Origin: JBGQJN01 sp964423175
GTDB taxonomy: Bacteria; Patescibacteriota; Minisyncoccia; 2-02-FULL-40-12; IGHO2-01-FULL-4-A
Direction of reading: 5' to 3'
Length of the DNA stretch: 17,567 bases
Assembly (NCBI GenBank): GCA_964423175.1
Contig: CAYRDM010000012.1
Span: 1 to 17,567, forward strand
Below the pieces are notes generated by a model. That model was given only the letters and a program-made list of their open reading frames with translations, did not search any database and was not told where the DNA came from. Shown piece by piece: positions 1 through 6,154 of this stretch (its first letter is position 1; every line of letters starts with the position of its first letter). Position numbers and translations under genes: made by a program.

Positions 1-38
1 AAAAACGAATAGTGCCACAATTAAGCTACAAATGACTC

Positions 39-82
39 TTAGGTTCGAGCTTCCAGACCCTATGCATAAAGTTCGAACCTAA
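39..82. repeat. 14-bp inverted repeat (hairpin) beside tRNA-Gln
   Basis: Arms at 39-52 and 69-82 pair over 14 bp, with one G-T wobble at 49/72, around a 16-nt loop. Each arm contains GGTTCGA, the core of a tRNA T-arm. Neither strand has a T-run directly after the stem (A-run on the plus side, mixed sequence on the minus side), so it does not look like a normal terminator. It could be an operator, a recombination site or a structured transcript end of the tRNA-Gln unit. The pairing is certain; the role is unknown. Confidence 0.5.
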
Positions 83-148
83 AAAATATTAGAAAATCGT
101 TGGAAAATATAGACTAAAATGAATTGTATTGAACAAGGTATTCAACTG

Positions 149-220
149 CTGCGGGGCTTGGACTCGAACCAAGATCTCCTGCTCCAGAGGCAGGCGTGAC
201 TACCATTGCACCATCCCGCA
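149..220 (-). tRNA. tRNA-Gln (anticodon CUG)
   Basis: On the minus strand the acceptor TGCGGGA pairs with CCCCGCA except for one A-C mismatch at the last pair. The anticodon stem CCTGC/GCAGG encloses loop CTCTGGA, giving anticodon CTG. The T-arm CTTGG-TTCGAGT-CCAAG is perfect. The D-arm is short (GTG/CAC) and seems to carry one extra base. The discriminator at 149 is G, as usual for tRNA-Gln. CCA is not encoded and must be added after transcription. It has its own promoter at 232-260. Confidence 0.93.
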
Positions 221-231
221 AAATTTAATTT

Positions 232-260
232 ATAATACCTCTTTTACAATGTTTTTTCAA
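232..260 (-). promoter_or_regulatory. Promoter of tRNA-Gln
   Basis: A -35 TTGAAA (260-255), a 17-nt spacer and a -10 TATTAT (237-232) on the minus strand. The predicted transcription start is only a few nucleotides upstream of the tRNA 5' end at 220. Confidence 0.6.
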
Positions 261-286
261 ATTAAAAACTCGTTTATCACGAGTTT
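257..286 (-). terminator. Terminator of the ligase-nuclease operon
   Basis: The minus strand forms AAACTCG, a 7-nt loop and CGAGTTT (286-266), followed by a T-rich tail TTAATTTG. It lies 17 nt beyond the nuclease stop codon and separates that operon from the tRNA-Gln promoter, whose -35 box overlaps its tail. Confidence 0.6.
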
Positions 287-302
287 GTATTTAACAAAAA
301 TT

Positions 303-1061
303 TTATATGAACTTGCGAGCGCTGTTTCGATATCTGCAATATTCGCATTTCATCGAATAAAACGGCACACGGTTAGACATGAGGCACTCCTCAGCGTTAG
401 CGATTGCCAGGTCAACCCAGCTATCTCTTGCCGCATATTTAACAATGTGAGGTTTAAAATGGAGTTTCCAATCAAATTCTTTTCTTTCCGATTCCCCATT
501 CAACAAAAGGAAAAAAGATGTGTCTGAAATTGGGTATTCAAGATTCATTCTCTGAAGAAGCCAAACATAAATATCCAGCTGACGTCTATAAGACAGCCAC
601 CATTCATCACCAATTGGCAACGGAGCCCTCTTTGAACTTGTTGCCTTATAGTCCACAACGGAGATACTCAGCCTGTTTGATGAGTCAGCTATGAGCCAGA
701 GGTCATCAGGTGCGCCCATGACTTCAATTCTAGGGCTAAAAAGCGTTCTCAGGCCTTTGCCTTTGGTAGTAAGTCTCCAATCAGAAATGTTTGGATGGTC
801 ATACGGCACACCAGGAATTTTATTTTCAATCATAATAGGATGTGGTCTCTGGGCGAGTCGATATTTATCGAATTCTATCTTGAGCAATGAATCCACTGCG
901 CTGTTAAGCGTGTAGGGATGAGGCTCCGGACGTTTTATCCCCCTTCTAAGATCCAACCAGAAGCAACGAGGGCAATCCATGAACCTCTCTATTCGATAAC
1001 GGCTCAACTGAAATGGTTCTTTTGACTTAGGATCGAAAAGGATTCGTTTATGCTCGCTCAT
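303..1061 (-). CDS. PD-(D/E)XK nuclease, RecB/Cas4-like, with four cysteines
   Basis: A 252-aa protein predicted to cleave DNA in a metal-dependent way. RecB-type nuclease signatures are visible in order: G116-x-x-D119 (GAPDD), D137-Y-K139 (VVDYKA) and Q161-x3-Y165 (QLDIY). A cysteine pair near the N-terminus (C30, C33 in CPRCFWL) and one at the C-terminus (C239, C242 in CEYC) resemble the split cysteine set that holds an Fe-S cluster in Cas4/AddB-type nucleases; cluster binding is inferred. The reading frame is open for 34 more codons upstream, but the ATG at 1061 is chosen because it follows a strong SD (GAGGAGG, 1072-1066) by 4 nt and overlaps the ligase stop by one base (TAATG). The two genes are therefore translationally coupled. 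Short nucleases of this kind are common in Patescibacteria; the biological role is unknown. Confidence 0.8.
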   Translation of the reverse strand: MSEHKRILFDPKSKEPFQLSRYRIERFMDCPRCFWLDLRRGIKRPEPHPYTLNSAVDSLLKIEFDKYRLAQRPHPIMIENKIPGVPYDHPNISDWRLTTKGKGLRTLFSPRIEVMGAPDDLWLIADSSNRLSISVVDYKATSSKRAPLPIGDEWWLSYRRQLDIYVWLLQRMNLEYPISDTSFFLLLNGESERKEFDWKLHFKPHIVKYAARDSWVDLAIANAEECLMSNRVPFYSMKCEYCRYRNSARKFI

Positions 1062-2104
1062 TATTCCTCCTCGTGTGAACCGGCGGAAGTTAACAATTCC
1101 TCCGGCAATAAACAAGCACCGAGAGTCTTGTCGACTCTGCTGCGAATAAATCTGGGATTGCACAAAGCGAACTGTACACGCCCCCTTGAAAGCTTTTTCA
1201 TTGGGAAGCGTCTCTCGTATTCAACCTGAACAACAAACGGATAGAGATAGCTGTGAGCAAAATTACTCCTCTCATCATCAGAAAATCCAGTACCAACCTC
1301 CCCGCAGGAAACAAGATCGCCGGTAGTCGGATCCACTTGATACAAAAGAAGTTTGCCCATTCTATGCTCATGGCGTTTACCAGCAGTGCCTTTGACATAA
1401 CCAGTCGCAATGAAGTCATCTTCATAAGACGGCTTGCGTTTCCAGCAACCGGTCGGCCGTGGCGGATTATCAGATCTGCCATCTAAACGAATTTGGCTAA
1501 CCGCGCTTTTATCGTACAACACGAGTCCTTCCCAATGGTTCTTCAAAACCCTCTCCTGGGCATCAGCGAATGAGTCATTCAAAATTTGTACAGAAGAGAC
1601 GCACTTTAAATCTTTGAAATCGAGAAGACCGCGCAAAGTGTTATAGCGCCACATATTTGTTTGAGAAGCGACTAAAGCGCCCTCCAAAACAAAAATATTA
1701 AAGACCGCCAACCTTGCCCAACCTTTTTGTTCCTGAGCTTTAATAGCCCTCGCTGGGTCCTGATCGGCAGCCAAGGTTGAAACAAATTCTCGCCAATCGC
1801 TATCATCTTTTTCAGCCACTAGTTCGCAAGCGAACAAAGTGTTCTTCGGGACTTTGGCTCTTTTCAAATCGTTTATGATGAAGGGAAAGTTGTCAGAAAT
1901 ATCCGCGACTTTGCCTCGAGTATAAATACGAGGTTTATCGGTAATAACAGCCGTAACGCAATGGCCGTCACGTTTGCGAGTGATAAGAAGTCGATCCCTG
2001 TTTTCGAGATCCAAAATAGTTTCATCTGCGACACTATTCTTGGGTTTGGGCAGTACTAAGCCCGGAAATAAAGGATCTAAATCAAAAGGCAGTTTGGCTG
2101 GCAA
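1061..2104 (-). CDS. ATP-dependent DNA ligase-like nucleotidyltransferase (catalytic + OB domains)
   Basis: A 347-aa minimal ligase without an extra DNA-binding domain. Expected motifs: I, K44-R-D-G (adenylated lysine); III, E94 (FACEL); IIIa, AVFNIF (about 133-138); IV, E192-G (WEGLVLYD); V, K222/K224 (WKRK). The OB-fold follows, with VGTGFSDDER (270-279) and a C-terminal NPRFIRSRVDK like that of LigD/LigB-type ligases. Departures from consensus: KxDGxR has C49 in place of R, motif III lacks the usual D-G before E, and IIIa has N in place of D. Sealing activity is therefore likely but not certain, and an RNA substrate is possible. The start is TTG at 2104: an in-frame stop lies just upstream, and an SD GAGGAG (2119-2114) precedes it by 9 nt. 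It is first in an operon with the nuclease. Confidence 0.8.
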   Translation of the reverse strand: MPAKLPFDLDPLFPGLVLPKPKNSVADETILDLENRDRLLITRKRDGHCVTAVITDKPRIYTRGKVADISDNFPFIINDLKRAKVPKNTLFACELVAEKDDSDWREFVSTLAADQDPARAIKAQEQKGWARLAVFNIFVLEGALVASQTNMWRYNTLRGLLDFKDLKCVSSVQILNDSFADAQERVLKNHWEGLVLYDKSAVSQIRLDGRSDNPPRPTGCWKRKPSYEDDFIATGYVKGTAGKRHEHRMGKLLLYQVDPTTGDLVSCGEVGTGFSDDERSNFAHSYLYPFVVQVEYERRFPMKKLSRGRVQFALCNPRFIRSRVDKTLGACLLPEELLTSAGSHEEE

Positions 2105-2149
2105 GTTCTCTTTCTCCTCTTGTCATTAAATGTGAAGTTACTATCTAAT

Positions 2150-2178
2150 ACTATGATACAAAATCATAAATTTGTCAA
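2150..2178 (-). promoter_or_regulatory. Promoter of the ligase-nuclease operon
   Basis: A perfect -35 TTGACA (2178-2173), a 17-nt spacer and a -10 CATAGT (2155-2150). The predicted start near 2143 leaves a leader of about 39 nt that contains the SD. The -35 box sits in the T-rich tail of the preceding terminator, so termination and initiation signals overlap. Confidence 0.55.
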
Positions 2179-2201
2179 AACAAAACCCTCAAAAGAGGGT
2201 T
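2173..2201 (-). terminator. Terminator of the IrrE-like gene
   Basis: The minus strand reads AACCCTC, TTTT loop, GAGGGTT (2201-2184), then TTGTTTTG. The stop codon of the upstream gene (TGA, 2191-2189) lies inside the hairpin. Confidence 0.75.
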
Positions 2202-2734
2202 GGTTGTATGAATGACTGCCGAAACCAAAACAATTCCAAAGACTCCTCGGTATCCTTGCAAAAACCATCAATCATTTTCGCCATGGCAATATTTCTTCCT
2301 ATCCCGTCATTCTCTTGATCTGTCGCACTAAAAAATTTCACAGAATCTTCAACTCTGACGATTGTTTCTAAACCGAACATGGCAAGAACTTTGGCAAGCG
2401 CAAAATTGTCACACCAAGCCTCTTGTATCCAGTAGCCTCGATTCATTCTTATGTTCACGATGCCATTTATCTTCAGCACGGCATGCGCCAGCTCATGATA
2501 TATCAAGAAATATTGCATGTAGGTTGAGGAGCACCCAAGAGGAATCTCAATCAACCATTCTCTGTCGTCTATCATGCTCAATAAGGCTCCGTCAAGCTTT
2601 AGCCCCAACCTGCGTTCTATTTTTATCTTGATTGGGAATTCATCAAGCACTTCATCCAGCTTCTTGTGGCGGATACTTTGGAAATATTCAAATAGTATCG
2701 GTCCTACCCGACTTATCTCAAGATCAGGATTCAT
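2189..2734 (-). CDS. IrrE/ImmA-like zinc metallopeptidase (DUF955-type)
   Basis: A 181-aa soluble protein with a zincin motif H80-E-x-x-H84 (YHELAHAVL) and a downstream E105-A-x-C-D109-x-F-A helix (WIQEAWCDNFALA). That pairing is characteristic of the IrrE/ImmA peptidases, where the downstream acidic residue completes the zinc site. In known cases ImmA cleaves a phage-type repressor and IrrE triggers a DNA-damage response. No helix-turn-helix domain is visible in this protein and no repressor gene lies beside it, so the substrate is unknown. The ATG at 2734 has no clear SD. It sits immediately upstream of the ligase-nuclease operon but is separated from it by its own terminator and a new promoter. 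Family assignment is fairly safe; the role is inference. Confidence 0.7.
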   Translation of the reverse strand: MNPDLEISRVGPILFEYFQSIRHKKLDEVLDEFPIKIKIERRLGLKLDGALLSMIDDREWLIEIPLGCSSTYMQYFLIYHELAHAVLKINGIVNIRMNRGYWIQEAWCDNFALAKVLAMFGLETIVRVEDSVKFFSATDQENDGIGRNIAMAKMIDGFCKDTEESLELFWFRQSFIQPTLF

Positions 2735-2776
2735 ATCTTAACCATTTAAATGAGCTATCGAAAATTTAATAAATAG

Positions 2777-2782
2777 TATAAT
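2777..2782 (+). promoter_or_regulatory. Possible -10 box for the PHP gene
   Basis: A perfect TATAAT at 2777-2782 lies 64 nt upstream of the PHP start codon, but no good -35 box precedes it. A second candidate, TTAAAT about 8 nt upstream of the ATG, would give a leaderless transcript. The two cannot be separated by eye. Confidence 0.35.
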
Positions 2783-2846
2783 GAAAACTCGTCAGTGGAA
2801 AGGGTCTCTGTTTGCTAATTAATCGGCCTTAGCTTAAATTTAAAAT

Positions 2847-3728
2847 ATGCTCGATCTACATCTTCACTCAACAAATTCGGATGGCAAATTAACGGAAAAA
2901 GAAATTATAGCCAAACTTGTACAAAACAATATAGATTTTGCCGTTCTTACAGACCACGACACTATCGACGGCAGCAAAGAGTTTACAAAAATCGCCAAAA
3001 GCAATGGAATCAAAACAATAAACGGTGTTGAGATAAGCTGCGAACAAGAAGGAATCGGAATACACGTTCTTGGTTATGGAATTAATCCCGATTCTTCAGA
3101 ACTTAAAAAATTTTTTACTAAACAGTCTGGCGAAAGAAAAAGAGTGTTTGAAAAATACATCATGCTTCTCGAAAAAGCCGGTTTTAAAATTGACATCGAA
3201 AAATACGAATTATTCCGTCAGAACAAATCAGTCGGTAAATCTCATGTCTTTGAATTAATTTGGTCAGTTCCAGAAAACAGAGATCTGGCAATAAAAAAAT
3301 ATGGAGTTCCCCTAAAAGAAGGTGAGAAAATGCGCAGTTTTTTCATAGATCGCTTAATGACATTGCCGGAACATATCGCATTCGTACATAAAAAAAATGC
3401 CCAGGCCAAAGACGCTATCGAGTTAATACACAAAACGGGCGGGATTGCTGTCTGGGCTCATCCCGGTCTTGAAATAGAATTCAAGACGAAAGGTGCATTT
3501 GAAAAAGTATTCAAAAAATTACTCTCTCTTGGCATAGATGGCCTTGAAGTATTCCAATTATGCTACAGTCATACTCCTGAATGGATCGCACATCTAGAAA
3601 AACTAACAAAAAAACACAACCTGCTGCCGACTGCGGGCAGTGATGATCATGACGGCACAAAAATAGGCAGATTGGATGTACCAAAAGAATATCAAAAAGA
3701 AATAATCGAAAAACTAGCAAAAAATTAA
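2847..3728 (+). CDS. PHP-domain phosphoesterase (YciV/TrpH-like)
   Basis: A 293-aa PHP-superfamily metal-dependent phosphoesterase. Metal ligands are visible along the chain: H5-x-H7 (DLHLHS), D12, D36-H37-D38 (LTDHDTIDG), E62 (GVEIS), H73 (HVLGYG), H205 (AVWAHPG) and D267/H268 (GSDDHDG). Order and length match the YciV/TrpH group. Characterised members act as 3',5'-nucleoside bisphosphate phosphatases or as 5'-3' exonucleases on short RNA, so nucleotide or RNA-end recycling is the likely job; the exact substrate is inferred. No SD precedes the ATG. It is monocistronic, divergent from the IrrE-like gene and convergent with the primase-like gene. Confidence 0.85.
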   Translation: MLDLHLHSTNSDGKLTEKEIIAKLVQNNIDFAVLTDHDTIDGSKEFTKIAKSNGIKTINGVEISCEQEGIGIHVLGYGINPDSSELKKFFTKQSGERKRVFEKYIMLLEKAGFKIDIEKYELFRQNKSVGKSHVFELIWSVPENRDLAIKKYGVPLKEGEKMRSFFIDRLMTLPEHIAFVHKKNAQAKDAIELIHKTGGIAVWAHPGLEIEFKTKGAFEKVFKKLLSLGIDGLEVFQLCYSHTPEWIAHLEKLTKKHNLLPTAGSDDHDGTKIGRLDVPKEYQKEIIEKLAKN

Positions 3729-3730
3729 AT

Positions 3731-3755
3731 TAAAAAACACCGCTCTGCGGTGTTT
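3731..3755. terminator. Bidirectional terminator between the PHP and primase-like genes
   Basis: A perfect 9-bp stem AAACACCGC/GCGGTGTTT (3735-3743 and 3747-3755) with a TCT loop. On the minus strand it continues as a T-run (TTTTTTAATTT), serving the gene ending at 3760. On the plus strand the tail is weaker (TTTAAAAT), serving the PHP gene. Confidence 0.8.
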
Positions 3756-3759
3756 AAAA

Positions 3760-4443
3760 TTAGAAAACATGTTCAACGGTAGGCACCTTGCCCCTTTTTT
3801 CGGAAATACGCAAATTGGCCTGACCATCCAATAAACGATGTCCGACCCAACGCCTGTCTATACGATCGAGCAGTAATGCCCTGGCCATGAAACGACGCCA
3901 TTCATCATCTGGAAGCAATTCCAATCCCCATCCATGATATGAGGCACCACTATTAATTATCGCGCCGTGGCGGATGCCCAAAGCTCTGAAAACTTCCTCT
4001 GCCAAAGCGGGGCCGTTCTCTCCCACTGGAATATCCAGATCGAGAAGAGGAATATGAAATATGCCGTCTTTGGTTCTAACACGAGACACGACTTTCATTG
4101 CCTCATGAACTCTAATTTCAGTTTCTCCTTCAGGTAAGTAGCTCGCGATGTCCACTTTTTTAGGATCAAGCTCGGCCAGCTCTTTAATAGCTCTTGCCAC
4201 TCTGGAAAGATCATTGGGATGTTGTACGAAGATAGTCGGTTCCTGGAAATCAGGAGTATGTTGAAGCGCCTTAGCTACGCTTCTGTTTGCTTTTGGATTT
4301 ATAATCTTTGCTTCAGCAAAGTGGGGCTTCTCTTCGCATCTATATATAATAAACTCCATCAATAACATCTTGTAGAATCGGAAGAGGTTCTCCACGACAT
4401 TCAAGGCCTGATCGCCAGGATTTATAACCTCATTTATGTTCAT
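3760..4443 (-). CDS. Archaeo-eukaryotic-primase-like protein (primase 1D-like), probable
   Basis: A 227-aa protein. The start is ATG at 4443, because an SD AAGGAG (4455-4450) lies 6 nt upstream; a longer frame to 4503 runs into the promoter. The C-terminal half carries an AEP-like pattern: D135-L-D137 (LLDLDIP) as metal-binding motif I, S165-G-x3-H170-G-W (NSGASYHGW) as motif II, then D196-RRW-x-GH202-RLLDG and LRIS (211-214). I recall this RW(V/I)GH...LR ending from proteins named primase 1D-like, but that is recall and not a search result. If correct, it would make or extend oligonucleotides or act as a nucleotidyltransferase. No helicase or zinc-binding domain is visible. The N-terminal 120 residues are unassigned. 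Confidence 0.5.
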   Translation of the reverse strand: MNINEVINPGDQALNVVENLFRFYKMLLMEFIIYRCEEKPHFAEAKIINPKANRSVAKALQHTPDFQEPTIFVQHPNDLSRVARAIKELAELDPKKVDIASYLPEGETEIRVHEAMKVVSRVRTKDGIFHIPLLDLDIPVGENGPALAEEVFRALGIRHGAIINSGASYHGWGLELLPDDEWRRFMARALLLDRIDRRWVGHRLLDGQANLRISEKRGKVPTVEHVF

Positions 4444-4475
4444 ATGAATCTCCTTGTTAAACAACTTATCTAAAC

Positions 4476-4503
4476 ATAATACAAAAAATAAACACGCCTG
4501 CAA
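4476..4503 (-). promoter_or_regulatory. Promoter of the primase-like gene
   Basis: A -35 TTGCAG (4503-4498), a 16-nt spacer and a -10 TATTAT (4481-4476) on the minus strand. The predicted start near 4469 leaves a short leader containing the SD AAGGAG. Confidence 0.45.
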
Positions 4504-4507
4504 GTTT

Positions 4508-4536
4508 ACAAAAAATTAAAACCGAGTCTAAGTCGG
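4508..4536 (-). terminator. Terminator of the prfB-ftsE-ftsX operon
   Basis: The minus strand forms ACCGA, a 7-nt loop and TCGGT (4536-4521), followed by TTTAATTTTTTG. The stem is only 5 bp, but the long T-rich tail and its position 25 nt after the ftsX stop support it. Confidence 0.5.
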
Positions 4537-4561
4537 TAAATTATAAATTAGTTATTCCTAT

Positions 4562-5470
4562 TTAAATTTTCAAATGCTTCCTTATCGCAATCGCGCTAGA
4601 GCCGGCGCCCAAAATTACGCCCAAACCACAGACCATCAAAGCAATCTGTGCTATACCGCCAAAGAAATATCCGGACAAATTAACCTGAGGCGCGAATGCC
4701 ATAACTTTGTCTGAGACCAAATAAATAACAGGATAAAAAATGGCCAATGCTATAGCAGAAGCAAATAAGCCGTACAGCGCGCCTTCGGCCAAATAAGGTC
4801 CGCGTATGTGCCAATTGGAAGCTCCCACCAAACGCATTATTTCTATCTCCTGCTTCTGGTTATAGATAGTTAATCGGACGGTGTTAAAAGTCACAAGAAC
4901 TGCAATCAAAGCCAAAACTAAAGTGATGGCCAAGCCCCAGTTATTAATGGCGCCTGATATCGCCTGGATTCTCTCTATCACGCCCTTGTTTTCATAAAAA
5001 TTAATCTTGTCGATTACATTTCTGAGTTTATTATTTTCCAAAAATTGAGCGATTGAGGCGTACTGTGTCGAATCTTTGGTTTTAATATTCAAAGAGGCGG
5101 CTAAGGGATTGGAGTCCAATTGAGCGAGAGAATCTTGTATCAATTGGTCTTGTGAATGACGAGACTTGAAATCGCTGAGAGCCTGGTCCTTGGAAATATA
5201 GTCAACTCTTTCAACTTCAGAAAGTGCTGACAAATCAGATTTTATCTTAAGCGCTTGGTCCTCTGTGGCATCTTGTTTCAAATATGCGCTAATATCTATT
5301 TTGTCCTCCAAAGATGTAACTATTTGAGAGCTCAAAAGCTGAACTGTCAGAAGTCCCAAAAACAAAATCAAAGCCAGAGCCATTATGCCTGTTGCGGCAA
5401 AACTAAGATAACTATTCCTGCGAAAGTTGGTCCAACCGACGTTTATTATGCGTTTTAATCCGGTAGCCAT
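4562..5470 (-). CDS. ftsX: Cell-division protein FtsX (permease-like)
   Basis: A 302-aa membrane protein and the partner of FtsE. The layout is the FtsX one: a short cytoplasmic N-terminus, TM1 (about 22-46), a large external domain (about 47-177), then TM2 (178-200), TM3 (227-252) and TM4 (270-295). The loop after TM2 carries the conserved stretch EIEIMRLVGAS (208-218). In known bacteria the FtsE ATPase drives FtsX to activate periplasmic or wall-associated peptidoglycan hydrolases during division; the external partner here is not in the window. Its ATG follows the ftsE stop with no gap and has no SD of its own, so translation is probably coupled. Last gene of the operon. Confidence 0.95.
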   Translation of the reverse strand: MATGLKRIINVGWTNFRRNSYLSFAATGIMALALILFLGLLTVQLLSSQIVTSLEDKIDISAYLKQDATEDQALKIKSDLSALSEVERVDYISKDQALSDFKSRHSQDQLIQDSLAQLDSNPLAASLNIKTKDSTQYASIAQFLENNKLRNVIDKINFYENKGVIERIQAISGAINNWGLAITLVLALIAVLVTFNTVRLTIYNQKQEIEIMRLVGASNWHIRGPYLAEGALYGLFASAIALAIFYPVIYLVSDKVMAFAPQVNLSGYFFGGIAQIALMVCGLGVILGAGSSAIAIRKHLKI

Positions 5471-6154
5471 TTAGATTACGTAACGACCATTTTCATTTTG
5501 ATCTCTTACTATCTTGCCCTTGTCCATGCTAACGACTCTGCGTCCTATAGTATTCACGATATTTGCATCGTGAGAAGCCAAAATGACAGTAGTTCCTAAT
5601 TGATTAATCTTCAAAAGTAATTTTACCACGTCGTAACTGTTCATCAAATCCAAATTGCCAGTAGGCTCATCGGCAAGTAAAATTGTCGGCCGATGAATCA
5701 TCGCCCTGGCTATCGCCAGCCTCTGTTTTTCACCACCAGACATTTGATCTGGAAAATGATTCAACTTATCTCCCAAGCCAACTATAGACAATATCTGCGG
5801 CGCGTCCTTCTCTATGTCTTCCGGCATAGCATCGGATACCTCCATAGCAAAGGCAACATTCTCATATGCGGTCTTCTTGGAAAGTAATTTAAAATCCTGA
5901 TAAACCGTTCCGATCTTCCGCCTGAAATACGGAATGTCGCCATCCTTTATTTCTGCTAAATCAGTACCATCTACCCAGACCTTGCCGGACGTTGGCTTAG
6001 TTTCTTTCGTTAGCATCTTTAACAATGTCGATTTACCGGCTCCCGATTGTCCAACTAAACAAACAAACTCTCCGGGCTTGATCTCCAGATCAATACTATC
6101 CAAAACCACGCTGTGCGGTTCGTATACTTTTTTTACTTTATGAAATTTTATCAT
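5471..6154 (-). CDS. ftsE: Cell-division ATP-binding protein FtsE
   Basis: A 227-aa ABC ATPase that pairs with FtsX. Motifs: Walker A GQSGAGKST (35-43), Q-loop Q86 (YQDFKLL), signature MSGGEKQ (138-144, with M in place of the usual L), Walker B ILLADEPTGNLD (158-169) and H-loop H195 (ASHD). Length and the FQ/YQDFKLL segment are typical of FtsE. The ATG overlaps the prfB stop by four bases (ATGA, 6151-6154), so it is translationally coupled to prfB and has no SD. The prfB-ftsE-ftsX order recurs in many bacteria, so this is a conserved linkage. Confidence 0.96.
   Translation of the reverse strand: MIKFHKVKKVYEPHSVVLDSIDLEIKPGEFVCLVGQSGAGKSTLLKMLTKETKPTSGKVWVDGTDLAEIKDGDIPYFRRKIGTVYQDFKLLSKKTAYENVAFAMEVSDAMPEDIEKDAPQILSIVGLGDKLNHFPDQMSGGEKQRLAIARAMIHRPTILLADEPTGNLDLMNSYDVVKLLLKINQLGTTVILASHDANIVNTIGRRVVSMDKGKIVRDQNENGRYVI

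Noticed and set aside
129..527. 132-codon plus-strand frame
   Set aside because: It runs over the tRNA-Gln gene, its promoter and the nuclease 3' end in antisense and looks like a shadow frame.
1062..1163. 34-codon N-terminal extension of the nuclease frame
   Set aside because: It lies wholly inside the ligase gene, while the ATG at 1061 has a strong SD and a TAATG coupling to the ligase stop.
4444..4503. Longer start of the primase-like protein
   Set aside because: It runs through the predicted promoter; the ATG at 4443 has a well-placed AAGGAG.
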